Shown here one piece after another: positions 24,397 to 33,369 of a DNA stretch of 64,000 nt. The notes under the pieces were generated by a model. That model was not told where the DNA came from, made no database searches, and was given only the letters and a program-made list of their open reading frames with translations. How positions within the stretch are numbered: position 1 is the first letter of the stretch; every line of letters begins with the position of its first letter. This stretch comes from Deinococcus psychrotolerans. GTDB taxonomy: Bacteria; Deinococcota; Deinococci; Deinococcales; Deinococcaceae. The stretch is from assembly GCF_003860465.1 (NCBI RefSeq), contig NZ_CP034183.1, forward strand, positions 186,001-250,000. Reading direction: 5' to 3'. The position numbers and the translations under genes were made by a program.

Positions 24397-26310
24397 ATGG
24401 CACTCTACTGGCTCCCCTTACTCCCCTTAATCGGCTTCGCGCTGCTGATTTGCGGTGGCAAATGGTTTAGCGGTACCTCCGGCGGCTGGCTCGGCTCCGG
24501 CCTGATCGGTGCGGCTTTTGTTGTCGCTCTGATCCGCTTCTTCGGCCTCAGCGACGTTCCGGCCCACGAAACCCTCTGGACCTGGCTGCCCAACATGGCG
24601 CTCGGCACAGCGGGCATCTCGGCCAACTTGAAAATCGGCTTTTATCTCGATCAGCTTTCCTCGGTCATGACTTTGGTGATTACCGGCGTCGGCTTCCTGA
24701 TTCACGTCTACTCCATCAGCTATATGAAGGGAGACGCCCGCTTCACCCGCTTCTTCGCTTTCATGAATTTCTTCGTGGCGATGATGCTGATTTTGGTGCT
24801 GGCCGACTCTTACCCGCTGATGTTCGTCGGCTGGGAAGGCGTAGGCATGGCCAGTTACCTGCTGATCGGCTTTTGGTTCGCCGGACACAAAGACCACAAC
24901 GCAGCCGAGGGCGTCAATAACTCCAACGCCGCCCGCAAAGCCTTCATCATGAACCGCATCGGCGATTTGGGCTTCATGCTGGGCATGTTTCTGATTTATA
25001 AGGTTTTTGGCACGCTGGTGATTCCCGAACTCGCCGCACAGGGGGCGACTCTGCTGGTCACCTCGCGCCCGCTGATCGAGCTGATCTGCCTTTTCCTTTT
25101 GGTCGGCGCAGTCGGCAAAAGTGGACAGCTTCCGCTCACCACCTGGCTGCCCGACGCGATGGCTGGCCCTACCCCCGTTTCGGCCCTGATTCACGCCGCC
25201 ACGATGGTCACGGCAGGCGTCTACCTGATTGCCCGCAGCAATTTCTTCTACGATCTGGCCCCCGGCGCGAGCATGTGGGTGGCCTGGGCCGGTGGACTCA
25301 CCGCCCTTTACGGCGCACTCTCGGCGCTCAATCAAACCGATATCAAGAAGATTCTGGCCTATTCCACCGTTTCGCAACTCGGTTACATGTTTTTGGCGGT
25401 GGGTCTACACAGCTACACGGCGGCGATTTTTCATCTCGTCACCCACGCCTTCTTCAAGGCACTGCTGTTCCTCGCGGCGGGCGCGGTTATTCACGCCCTG
25501 CACGAAGAACAAGATGTCCGCAAAATGGGCGGCCTCGCCAAATCCATGCCGTTTACCCACTGGGTTTCAGCCATTGGGGTACTTGCCATCACCGGCATTC
25601 CGATTTTCGCGGGCTTTTTCTCCAAAGATGGCATCCTGGCTTCGGCCTTTGCCCAAAACACCCCGCTGTACCTGATCGGTTTGTTCGTGGCACTGCTGAC
25701 TGCCTTTTATATGGGCCGTTGGTATTTCCTGGTGTGGCGCGGCACTTACAGGGGAGACGCCCAATTGCACCCCCACGACGGCGACGCCCTGCTGAGCGCT
25801 CCACTGGGCGTGCTGGCGGCGCTGGCGACCATCGGCGGCTTTTTCAATGTGCCCGCTTTTCTGTTCGGTGGCACCCACGTTCTGGACAATTTTCTGGGCC
25901 GAGCCATCCCCGTTCACGAACACGAAATCCCGGTCAGCACCGAGTGGCTCATTACCGGCATCGCGGTAGCAACCGGTCTGATTGGCCTCGGCTGGGCCTT
26001 TTACGACCACCGCCGGAGCGCCCTGCAAGTCGGGCCGCTGGGCCAAACCAGTTTGCAGGCGCTCTACCTCGACCGCTTTTACAACGCGGTGATCGGTGGG
26101 GGCAGCCGCGTCATTTCGCAGGGTCTGGACGTTATGGACAACGGCGTGGACGGAGCCATGTCCGGCGTCGCCCGCAACGTCGGCGCTCCGGGCTGGCTGG
26201 TGACGGTCTGGCAAAGCGGCTTCGTGCGCGTTTACGCTCTGAGCATGCTCCTCGGCACCGCGCTGATTGTGGGTTACTGGGCGCTCAAAGCCATTGGGGG
26301 AGGCGTATGA
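24397..26310 (+). CDS. nuoL: NADH-quinone oxidoreductase subunit L
   Basis: 637 residues, the largest antiporter-like proton-pumping subunit. Typical segments are VGWEGVGMASYLLIGFW, AVGKSGQLPLTTWLPDAMAGPTPVSALIHAATMVTAGVYL and YSTVSQLGYMFLAVG. The long C-terminal lateral helix and final membrane helix are present. ATG at 24397 has AAGGGG upstream. A 91-base gap to nuoM begins with an AT-rich hairpin (GACTTTTT / AAAAAGTC, 26313-26339). Confidence 0.96.
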   Translation: MALYWLPLLPLIGFALLICGGKWFSGTSGGWLGSGLIGAAFVVALIRFFGLSDVPAHETLWTWLPNMALGTAGISANLKIGFYLDQLSSVMTLVITGVGFLIHVYSISYMKGDARFTRFFAFMNFFVAMMLILVLADSYPLMFVGWEGVGMASYLLIGFWFAGHKDHNAAEGVNNSNAARKAFIMNRIGDLGFMLGMFLIYKVFGTLVIPELAAQGATLLVTSRPLIELICLFLLVGAVGKSGQLPLTTWLPDAMAGPTPVSALIHAATMVTAGVYLIARSNFFYDLAPGASMWVAWAGGLTALYGALSALNQTDIKKILAYSTVSQLGYMFLAVGLHSYTAAIFHLVTHAFFKALLFLAAGAVIHALHEEQDVRKMGGLAKSMPFTHWVSAIGVLAITGIPIFAGFFSKDGILASAFAQNTPLYLIGLFVALLTAFYMGRWYFLVWRGTYRGDAQLHPHDGDALLSAPLGVLAALATIGGFFNVPAFLFGGTHVLDNFLGRAIPVHEHEIPVSTEWLITGIAVATGLIGLGWAFYDHRRSALQVGPLGQTSLQALYLDRFYNAVIGGGSRVISQGLDVMDNGVDGAMSGVARNVGAPGWLVTVWQSGFVRVYALSMLLGTALIVGYWALKAIGGGV

Positions 26311-26401
26311 GGGACTTTTTCGTTCAGTTGAAAAAAGTCGAGTGTAACCTCCTCCCCAGCTCTTACTCTTTCCAACATCTTGCGGTTAAGGCGGGCCTTC
26401 A

Positions 26402-27829
26402 ATGATCCACTTCTTCATCTTCTTGCCCGTTCTCGCCAGCTTGCTGATCTTCCTGGTGCCGGTGCGCTGGCGTGAGGAGTTCGCGGGCGCGGCGGCGGGC
26501 CTGACCTTAGCGGGCGGGCTGTGGTCTTGGTCAGTCGGCGGACTGTCGTATTACTCGGTTCCGTGGATTCCGGCGCTGGGCGTTACTTACAGCGTGCAGA
26601 TGGACGGTGTCAGCTTGCTGCTCGGCATCGTCACCGCCTTCATGACCCTGATCGCCATCATCTACGCCGGAAAACGCATTCCCAACCCCGGCACCATGCT
26701 CTCGCTGATTCTGATGATGGAAACCGGACTGTTGGGCATTTATGCTGCCCGCGATCTGGTGTTATTTTATGTGTTCTTCGAGGACGCGCTGATTCCGGCT
26801 CTGCTGATGCTGGCCATTTACGGCAAAGCCAACCGAATGGCCGCCCTCGTCAAATTCGCGGCCTACACCTTGTTCGGCAGCTTGCTGATGCTGATCTCTA
26901 TCATTGGCCTCAAGTATTACGGCGGCAGCCCCACCTTCGCGCTCGTGGATTTGCAGGCGCACCCGGTCACCGGCACCTTGCAAACGTGGCTGTTCCTCGG
27001 CTTTTTGGCAGCGATGGCCGTCAAGCTCCCGCTCTTTCCAATGCACGCCTGGCTGCCGGATTTCCACGCCCAAAACCACGACAGCGGTGTGGCCGACGTG
27101 ATGGGCACGCTCTACAAGGTCGGTGCTTACGGCTTGTTCCGTTTTGCGGTGGTGCTGTTTCCCGACGCCATGCTGGAACTGCGCCCGATTCTGATGGGCT
27201 TGGCGGCCTTCACTGCCCTTTACGCGGCGTGGATTGCCTTTTCGCAAACCGATTGGAAGCGGCTCCTGGCTTACGCGGGGTTGAGCCATATGGGCTTTGT
27301 CGGGTTGGGCATCTTCTCCATGAACGAAACCGCCATGATCGGAGCGCTCTTTTTGCTGGCCTTCCAGAATATCTACACCGGAGCGCTGTTTCTGGCCGCT
27401 GGAATGCTTCAGGAACGGGTCGGCAGCCTCAGCACCAAGGTCGGCGGGATCATGACCCAGGCCGGAGCGCTCAGCGGCATGACCATGACCCTTTGGTTCG
27501 CCTCGATCGGCGTGCCGGGACTGGTCGGCTTCGTGGGCGAGTTCAGCATTTTGCTGGGCGCTTATCAGGTCTCGCCCTGGCTCGCTTTTATCGCGGGCCT
27601 GACCACCATTGCCGCCGCCGCTTACGGTCTGACGGCCTTCCAAACGACCTACTGGCAAGTTCGGCCCGCTGGCGCGGTGCTGGCACATGATCTGAGAGAT
27701 TTGGACTGGTTGATTTTGGGCGCTCCGATTGCGGTGTCGATTTTCTTCGGCGTCTATAGCGGCCCCGCTCTCGCGTTGGTGCAGCCGGTCGTCAGGACTT
27801 GGATGGCTGGACTGGGAGGAGGACTGTGA
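26402..27829 (+). CDS. nuoM: NADH-quinone oxidoreductase subunit M
   Basis: 475 residues, 14-helix antiporter-like subunit. Key segments are FYVFFEDALIPALLMLAIYG with the conserved Glu, AVKLPLFPMHAWLPDFHAQN with the pump Lys, and LAYAGLSHMGFVGLGIF. The end overlaps nuoN. Confidence 0.96.
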   Translation: MIHFFIFLPVLASLLIFLVPVRWREEFAGAAAGLTLAGGLWSWSVGGLSYYSVPWIPALGVTYSVQMDGVSLLLGIVTAFMTLIAIIYAGKRIPNPGTMLSLILMMETGLLGIYAARDLVLFYVFFEDALIPALLMLAIYGKANRMAALVKFAAYTLFGSLLMLISIIGLKYYGGSPTFALVDLQAHPVTGTLQTWLFLGFLAAMAVKLPLFPMHAWLPDFHAQNHDSGVADVMGTLYKVGAYGLFRFAVVLFPDAMLELRPILMGLAAFTALYAAWIAFSQTDWKRLLAYAGLSHMGFVGLGIFSMNETAMIGALFLLAFQNIYTGALFLAAGMLQERVGSLSTKVGGIMTQAGALSGMTMTLWFASIGVPGLVGFVGEFSILLGAYQVSPWLAFIAGLTTIAAAAYGLTAFQTTYWQVRPAGAVLAHDLRDLDWLILGAPIAVSIFFGVYSGPALALVQPVVRTWMAGLGGGL

Positions 27830-29280
27830 ATCCCGCTTTGGTTCTTCCCGACGTCGCGCTCGCGCCGATGCTGCCGATTCTGATTACCTTGCTCGGCGCA
27901 ATTGCGGCCACCTTGCTGGGCTTTTTCTTGCCGCGCCGCGCTATTACGGTCATCAGCATGGTGACGCTGGTACTGTCGGGCGTCAGCATGGTCACGCTCT
28001 GGAACGGCGGTCTGACTTCCTTTAACGGCAGTTTGCAGGCCGACAACGTGGCGCTTTCTATCGGCCTGATTATTCTGCTCGGCTCGCTGATGACCCTGCT
28101 GGTCAGTTTTGACACTGCTGCCCGCGCCAAGCTAGCCTTCCCAGAATTTGACGCGCTGCTGCTCTATGCCGTGACCGGCACGCTGCTGATCGCCTTTTCC
28201 GGTGATCTGGTCACCATGCTGATTGGCCTGGAAGTTATGAGTTTGTCGGGTTACGTGATCGCCACCCTGCAAAACAGCCGCCGCGCCGAGGAAGCGGGCA
28301 TGAAGTACTTCCTGCTCGGCGCAGTCGGCAGCGCCACGCTGATTTACGGTATCGCTTTGGTCTACGGCGCAACCGGCACCTTCAGCTACGTGGGCATCCG
28401 CGACGCGACGGCGGGCTTGCAAGTCGAGAACATCAGTCTGCTGGTCGTCGGCGCACTGCTGCTGCTATGCGGGTTCGGCTTCAAGGTGGCGCTGGCTCCC
28501 TTTCACCAGTGGACTCCGGATCTGTATTCGGGTGCGCCTACCGTGGTCGGCCTTTTTCTGAGCACGGTGGTCAAGGTGGCCGCTTTTGCCGGAATGCTGC
28601 GCGTTTTCGGCGGAGCCATGCAAAATGTTCCGGCCTGGGCCAGCGTGATGCAAATCCTGATTATTGCCACCATCGTGATAGGCAATCTCGGGGCACTCTT
28701 CCAGACCAATTTCAAGCGCCTGATGGCCTACTCGGCGGTGGCCCACACCGGCTTTCTGGCGCTGGCTTTGCTGGCCAATCCGGCGACGGGCGGCCCGGCC
28801 CTGACCTATTACCTGCTGGTGTACACCCTGATGACGGCGGGCGCGTTTGCTGTCTTGGCCGCCCTCCAGCGCACCGAGGAAGGCTTTTCTTTAGATGACA
28901 TGCGCGGCCTGTTTTACCGCCATCCGGCTTACGCGGTGGCGCTGGCGGTTTGCCTCGCCTCGCTGGCAGGCTTACCGCCGTTCGCAGGCTTTATGGGCAA
29001 GTATTTGGCGTTTCAGGCCGCCTTCCAAGCCGGTTATGTCGGCCTGACCCTCATCGCGGCAATGGGCAGCGTGGCGGCGCTGATTTATTATTTGCGCCCC
29101 GCCATGCTGATGTTCATGCATGACCGCACCCCCGCCCGCGAGTATCCCGGCGAGCGCACACCCACCACCGCCGCTGTGGTGTTGGGCGTGGTCGGCGTCA
29201 CCGTACTGGGCGTCCTTCCGAATCTGGCCTACGGCTTGGTTGCCAATCCGGCGATTTGGACGGTTTTGGCGGGCAGATAG
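27826..29280 (+). CDS. nuoN: NADH-quinone oxidoreductase subunit N
   Basis: 484 residues, antiporter-like subunit. Diagnostic segments are LIGLEVMSLSGYVIATLQ, FGFKVALAPFHQWTPDLYSGAPT and LMAYSAVAHTGFLAL. The GTG at 27826 overlaps the nuoM stop and follows GGAGGAGG; it is preferred to an upstream ATG at 27799 inside nuoM. Last gene of the operon, followed by a strong terminator. Confidence 0.96.
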   Translation: MNPALVLPDVALAPMLPILITLLGAIAATLLGFFLPRRAITVISMVTLVLSGVSMVTLWNGGLTSFNGSLQADNVALSIGLIILLGSLMTLLVSFDTAARAKLAFPEFDALLLYAVTGTLLIAFSGDLVTMLIGLEVMSLSGYVIATLQNSRRAEEAGMKYFLLGAVGSATLIYGIALVYGATGTFSYVGIRDATAGLQVENISLLVVGALLLLCGFGFKVALAPFHQWTPDLYSGAPTVVGLFLSTVVKVAAFAGMLRVFGGAMQNVPAWASVMQILIIATIVIGNLGALFQTNFKRLMAYSAVAHTGFLALALLANPATGGPALTYYLLVYTLMTAGAFAVLAALQRTEEGFSLDDMRGLFYRHPAYAVALAVCLASLAGLPPFAGFMGKYLAFQAAFQAGYVGLTLIAAMGSVAALIYYLRPAMLMFMHDRTPAREYPGERTPTTAAVVLGVVGVTVLGVLPNLAYGLVANPAIWTVLAGR

Positions 29281-29302
29281 GAAAGTTGTACCCGGTAAGG
29301 CA

Positions 29303-29336
29303 GCCTCCGTTCTGAACAGTGAACGGAGGCTTTTTT
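29303..29336 (+). terminator. Terminator of the nuo operon
   Basis: GCCTCCGTTC (29303-29312), 8-base loop, GAACGGAGGC (29321-29330), then TTTTTT. Perfect 10-base stem 22 bases after the nuoN stop. Confidence 0.95.
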
Positions 29337-29419
29337 ACTTGGATCAACTCAACAAACCATTTTCCTTTTTACAAGCTGCACACCTCTCGTCGCAGGCCCT
29401 TACTATTTAGCCTTGCTCC

Positions 29420-29941
29420 ATGACTTCTTTGGCCAAACAAGCATCCCAAACTCAAGCCGTTATCACTCTGATGGGCATGGGTGGCAACAAAATCATTTCT
29501 AGAATGAGCGGCATAGACGCAAAGAGCGGGCAGAGCAAAGCGCTGATTCAAAGCTACACACAGCCCTGAATCTGATGATTCCCAGCCTCAGGGCCACCCA
29601 CACTGCCTCCGAGTTGGTGACGTACCTGTGGGGTGAGTTGGGCCTCAAAATCATGCTGAGCAGCAGTGGGGAAGACGAGATCATGGAGCAGGAACTGGAG
29701 TACCTCAGACGAGGAGAACTCAAACTTTGGTGTGTGGCTTCCGGTGAAGTGAAGGCCAGCAAACCCGCCACCAATATTGTGGCGGCGGCGCTAGGAAAAC
29801 TTGGCGCTGGTGGTCGGAGATACCCACTACGACGCCGAGGCGGCTCAGAAGGTGGGCGTGCGCTGCGTTCCGCTGCGGAGGGTTGGAGACAGCGTGAAAC
29901 CGCCGGGTGAGGTTTATGATGATTCGGCAGCGCTCCTCTAA
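29420..29941 (+). pseudogene. Decayed HAD-family hydrolase gene
   Basis: Three pieces in different frames read as one HAD phosphatase. Piece 1 (29420-29569) has LMGMGGNKIISRMSGID, a cap-domain segment, and ends in TGA. Piece 2 (from about 29575) has ELGLKIMLSSSGEDEIMEQ and ASGEVKASKPATNIVAAALGKLG, which are HAD motifs II and III. A frame change near 29800-29806 leads to LVVGDTHYDAEAAQKVGVRC, motif IV, ending at a TAA at 29939-29941. The first part with the nucleophile motif DxD is missing. At least two frameshifts plus an N-terminal loss make function very unlikely, unless the read contains errors. Confidence 0.8.
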
Positions 29942-30067
29942 GTTTTAAAAACCTCACGTTTAGCGCCAACTGAGCGGCTCCTTTCTCGCCAGCGTTCTGC
30001 TGTTTCTCTCGTTATTATTAAGAAGACGTTTGGGCGGGGGCCAGCCCAGTGTCTCATACTGCCTCTT

Positions 30068-30586
30068 ATGAATAAGATTCTCGTTGGACTTGCTGCACTC
30101 ACTTTTGCTTCGGCCACCACCGCTTCCGCTGATAAAGTCGGCGGCTACTTATTAGGCGCTCAATATACTCAGGAGCAGAGCAACGGTACCGCCCTGCGCT
30201 ACGGCGTCGGCGTTCCGGGCCTGGGCTTGTTTAACAGCGGCGGTTATATTTCTATCGGTGGCGACATCTCCTACCTGCTGCCTCTCAACACGACTGTTGG
30301 CGCAGCGCAAAGTGTCGTCAACGGTGTCGATGCAGTCAAAGCCTACGACCTTTACTACGGAGCGCAACTCGGCTTAGGAGCTAACATCGCAAGAGTCGCC
30401 GGTTACACGGGTGCGGGCTTCACTATAGCTCCTGCCGCACTGGTGGGCGTCGAGTTCAACTTGGCCGATCCGTTTAGCGTCTTCTTGGAAGGGTCAGTGG
30501 GCTTGGGCGTCGGCTTGGGTGGGGGCGGCACCAGCGTTTACTTTGCCCCCGGCCTGCGTTTGGGCGCCAACTACCGCCTGAACTAA
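30068..30586 (+). CDS. Secreted or outer-membrane small beta-rich protein
   Basis: 172 residues. A signal peptide (MNKILVGLAALTFASATTASA) is followed by alternating glycine-rich strands such as LFNSGGYISIGGDISYLL, LYYGAQLGLGANIARVAGY and VFLEGSVGLGVGLGGGGTSVYF, ending LGANYRLN, which resembles a small outer-membrane barrel. Family not recognised. A CATACT box 7 bases before the ATG suggests a leaderless transcript. A terminator follows. Confidence 0.7.
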   Translation: MNKILVGLAALTFASATTASADKVGGYLLGAQYTQEQSNGTALRYGVGVPGLGLFNSGGYISIGGDISYLLPLNTTVGAAQSVVNGVDAVKAYDLYYGAQLGLGANIARVAGYTGAGFTIAPAALVGVEFNLADPFSVFLEGSVGLGVGLGGGGTSVYFAPGLRLGANYRLN

Positions 30587-30602
30587 ACAGCTGTTTGAAG
30601 TG

Positions 30603-30634
30603 CTCCCTCGCCTGCTGGGTGGGGGAGTTTTTTT
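30603..30634 (+). terminator. Intrinsic terminator after the beta-rich protein gene
   Basis: CTCCCTCGCC (30603-30612) pairs with GGGTGGGGGAG (30617-30627, two G-U pairs), followed by seven Ts. Confidence 0.85.
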
Positions 30635-30697
30635 GGCTTGCTTGTGCTTGTCTGTACGCGCCGCCCCGCACGCTGCTCCAAAGCGCCAGACTGACTT

Positions 30698-31816
30698 ATG
30701 CCCAGTTTGCACGCCCGCACGTCCCTCTCTGCCGAAAGCATTTTCTCGCGCATGAGCCGCCTCGCTCTTCAGCACGGCGCAATCAATTTGGGACAGGGCT
30801 TTCCCAGCAACCCGCCGCCCACTTTTTTGCTGGAAGCCGCCAGACAAGCGGTGGGCACAGTGGATCAGTATTCGCCGCCGATTGGTTTGCCTCTGCTGCG
30901 AGAGGCAGTCGCCCAAGACCTAGAGGTGAATGCGGAGCAAGTGGTCATCACCTGCGGCGCAACCGAGGCGATGCTGGCGCTGGCACAAACGCTCTACGGT
31001 GCGGGCGATGAGGTGATTGCCTTTGAACCCGTCTTTGACATTTACGTGCCGCAAACTGAGATCGTCGGCGCGAAGTTCGTCGGCGTGCCGATGGTGCTGG
31101 GGGCGGCTGGCTGGGAGTTGGATATTGATGCACTCCGGCAGGCCATCACCCCGCGCACCAAAGCGCTCATCATCAACAGCCCCTTTAACCCCACTGGTAG
31201 CATTTTTACGCGGGCCGAGTTGCAAGCGGTGGTAGATCTGGCCCGCCAGCACGACTTCTGGCTGATCAGCGACGAGGTATACGACGAACTGTATTACGCT
31301 GAGCGGCCCATATCGCTGCGCACACTGGCCCCCGAACGCACCTTTACGGTGGGCAGCGCGGGCAAGCGCTTGGAAGCGACTGGCTGGCGCATCGGCTGGA
31401 TCATCACGCCCGAGGGGCTTGCCCCCGAAGTCGCTGGCCTGCATCAGTGGACAACGTTTTGCGCCCCCGCACCCCTTCAAGCGGCGGTGGCCTCTGCACT
31501 CATAGAAGCGCGGCAAAACGGCTTTTACGATCAATTGCGGGCCAGTTATGCGGCCCGAATGCAAAGTTTGGCGGCGGGGTTGCGCCAGCTGGGTGCAGAA
31601 GTGTTTACGCCGCAGGGCACTTACTTTCTCACCGCCCGCTTACCGAATGTCAATGCTGAAGAACTGGTCATTAGGGGCGGCGTGGCGGTGATTCCTATGA
31701 GCGCTTTTTACCGCCAGCACGCTGCGCCGCCCGATATGATGCGGTTTGCTTTTTGCAAAAAAGAAGCCGAGATTCAAGAAGCGCTGCGGCGGCTCAAAAC
31801 TTTTTTGGAGCGCTAA
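30698..31816 (+). CDS. PLP-dependent aminotransferase, class I/II
   Basis: 372 residues of fold type I. AINLGQGFPSNPPP at the N-terminus, VVITCGATEAMLALAQTLYG, LIINSPFNPTGSIFTRAEL, LISDEVYDELYY and the PLP-lysine site SAGKRLEATGWRIGW place it in the group of kynurenine / methionine (YbdL-like) aminotransferases. The exact amino acid is unknown. Start has no Shine-Dalgarno; CAGACT lies 5 bases upstream. It converges with the secreted repeat gene at 31833. Confidence 0.9.
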   Translation: MPSLHARTSLSAESIFSRMSRLALQHGAINLGQGFPSNPPPTFLLEAARQAVGTVDQYSPPIGLPLLREAVAQDLEVNAEQVVITCGATEAMLALAQTLYGAGDEVIAFEPVFDIYVPQTEIVGAKFVGVPMVLGAAGWELDIDALRQAITPRTKALIINSPFNPTGSIFTRAELQAVVDLARQHDFWLISDEVYDELYYAERPISLRTLAPERTFTVGSAGKRLEATGWRIGWIITPEGLAPEVAGLHQWTTFCAPAPLQAAVASALIEARQNGFYDQLRASYAARMQSLAAGLRQLGAEVFTPQGTYFLTARLPNVNAEELVIRGGVAVIPMSAFYRQHAAPPDMMRFAFCKKEAEIQEALRRLKTFLER

Positions 31817-31832
31817 TCCTCAGAGGCTGCCG

Positions 31833-32453
31833 TTACTTGACGGTCAAATTGCCCTGTTCTTTATTGATGGTCATGTTCACTTTATAGGCGGCGCTGTCAT
31901 AATTGGCAGTCATATAAACACCGCTAAATTTAAAGCCGTCCGCTACTGTTTTGCCGCTCATGATGAGCGTGCCTTGGGTAAATTTCTTGACATTCAAGCG
32001 CAGACCCACATTGCTCGGCAAAGTAATGGTCGTGTCGCCTTGCGTTTGGGTGAGCGTTGCCTGCAAAGTGGCGGCAGGAAGGTTCAAAGTAAGGTCGCCG
32101 AGTTGCTGAGTAATGCTGAGCGCCGAGAGTTTGAGTGAGCGCAAATCAAGTGCGGCGTCGCCTTGTTGCCGGTCTAGGGTCAAGCTGAGAGGCAGCTTTG
32201 GACTCAGGCCAATGGCCCAGTCGCCCATCGAGTGTGACGCGCTGATATAAGCCACGCCGTTCTTGACGGTGGGTTTGCTGACACCCATGATGGGCGAAGC
32301 CTTGGTATTGACACTGAGCGACAAATTCCCCAACTCCTGCTTGAGTGTGAGGTTGACGCTGTTGTACGGCGTGGCGGCCAGTGCTGCGCTGCTGAGAAGC
32401 AAGGCAAATGCTGAAAAATTCAGCCCACGGCTAAAAACAGAATGTAAGGACAT
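31833..32453 (-). CDS. Secreted beta-repeat protein, toast-rack-like, first paralogue
   Basis: 206 residues with a signal peptide (FSAFALLLSSAALAATP) and repeating beta-strand units of the type LTL-x-QxxGxLxL ([59 protein letters not shown]). The pattern resembles DUF4097/LiaF-type toast-rack beta-helices that act at membranes; the match is by pattern only. A TATACT box lies 7 bases before the ATG. A related gene lies just upstream at 32515. Confidence 0.7.
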   Translation of the reverse strand: MSLHSVFSRGLNFSAFALLLSSAALAATPYNSVNLTLKQELGNLSLSVNTKASPIMGVSKPTVKNGVAYISASHSMGDWAIGLSPKLPLSLTLDRQQGDAALDLRSLKLSALSITQQLGDLTLNLPAATLQATLTQTQGDTTITLPSNVGLRLNVKKFTQGTLIMSGKTVADGFKFSGVYMTANYDSAAYKVNMTINKEQGNLTVK

Positions 32454-32514
32454 GGCCCTGAGTATAGATGACCGAAGTCAAATCCGTGTCAGATCACTTA
32501 TTGAAGTGAAGAGC

Positions 32515-33138
32515 TCAAGATTGTTCTTCAATCTCTAGGTGGCCCTGAATCATCGTTAAATGCACCACGACTTTTTCTTTGGCAGTGGCGTAGTTGTGGC
32601 TTTGATAGCGGTCATCTGAGTCCGTGCCGGTCGCTATTGTTTTTCCGAACAGAATCAAATCGCCCTGGCTAAACTGATCTATCTTGACCAAAACACCGAC
32701 GTTTTTTGGTAAGTGCAAATGGGTGGTCACCTGCTGCTGGTCAAGAGTCAAAACCAAGCTGCTTTTGGGAAGCCAGATTTCTAAAATGCCGTCTTGCTGT
32801 GTCACATGGAGAGTCTTGAGTTTGAGCGAACGAAGATCCAGTCTGGCGTTGCCTTGATTGTGCTGCACAGTTAAGCTGATTGGCCGCTCGGGACTCAGTT
32901 GAAGCGACCAATTCGGGGAAGTGCTGTTGAGCGTTGCAAAACCCACTTTATTTCTAGCAATGGCCTTACTTATCGGTGGCGCGTCTACTTCTTTACTGAC
33001 GCTTAAATTGCCCTTTTGTTGAATTAAAGTGAGGTTCAGGCTGTTGTACGTTTCTGCAAGTCCGGCCAAACTGCCAGTGCAGAGGGTGAAAACAGCCAAT
33101 AAACTGACCAATGGAAAACGGAGATGGCAGTGAGACAT
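32515..33138 (-). CDS. Secreted beta-repeat protein, toast-rack-like, second paralogue
   Basis: 207 residues with a signal peptide ([19 protein letters not shown]). Repeats such as [45 protein letters not shown] and [20 protein letters not shown] align with the neighbour at 31833, so the two arose by tandem duplication and then diverged. The ATG at 33138 is 7 bases after TAGACT; the longer reading to 33261 would cross likely operator sequences. Function unknown. Confidence 0.7.
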   Translation of the reverse strand: MSHCHLRFPLVSLLAVFTLCTGSLAGLAETYNSLNLTLIQQKGNLSVSKEVDAPPISKAIARNKVGFATLNSTSPNWSLQLSPERPISLTVQHNQGNARLDLRSLKLKTLHVTQQDGILEIWLPKSSLVLTLDQQQVTTHLHLPKNVGVLVKIDQFSQGDLILFGKTIATGTDSDDRYQSHNYATAKEKVVVHLTMIQGHLEIEEQS

Positions 33139-33202
33139 TGGTCTCAGTCTACGGTGAAGGGCGGCGAATGGGTTTTTGTCTTTGGTCAGGGTTCGCATCC
33201 AG

Positions 33203-33255
33203 TCGACACTTGCATAGCTATGCGTCGAAAGTGTATAACCATACACAGAAGATGT
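33203..33255. promoter_or_regulatory. Cluster of palindromes upstream of argG
   Basis: GCATAGCTATGC (33212-33223) is a perfect palindrome, flanked by TCGAC/GTCGA; GTGTAT-AACC-ATACAC (33231-33246) is a second inverted repeat. The stretch CATACACAGAAGATGT (33240-33255) nearly repeats upstream of carA (40978-40993). These may be arginine-repressor sites, which is inference; they could also serve the divergent secreted protein. Confidence 0.45.
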
Positions 33256-33369
33256 CACCATCCGCCATTCGACGCTAAAGATGGGTTCGCCCGATGTTCG
33301 GGTAAGGGATCTGTCTCCGTTATGCGGGACGATTTGCTGCGGCGCTCAACACTCTGGGAGAATAATTAC

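Noticed and set aside
26313..26339. AT-rich hairpin between nuoL and nuoM as a terminator
   Set aside because: Weak A/T stem, no U-tract on the plus strand and the operon clearly continues; noted only with nuoL.
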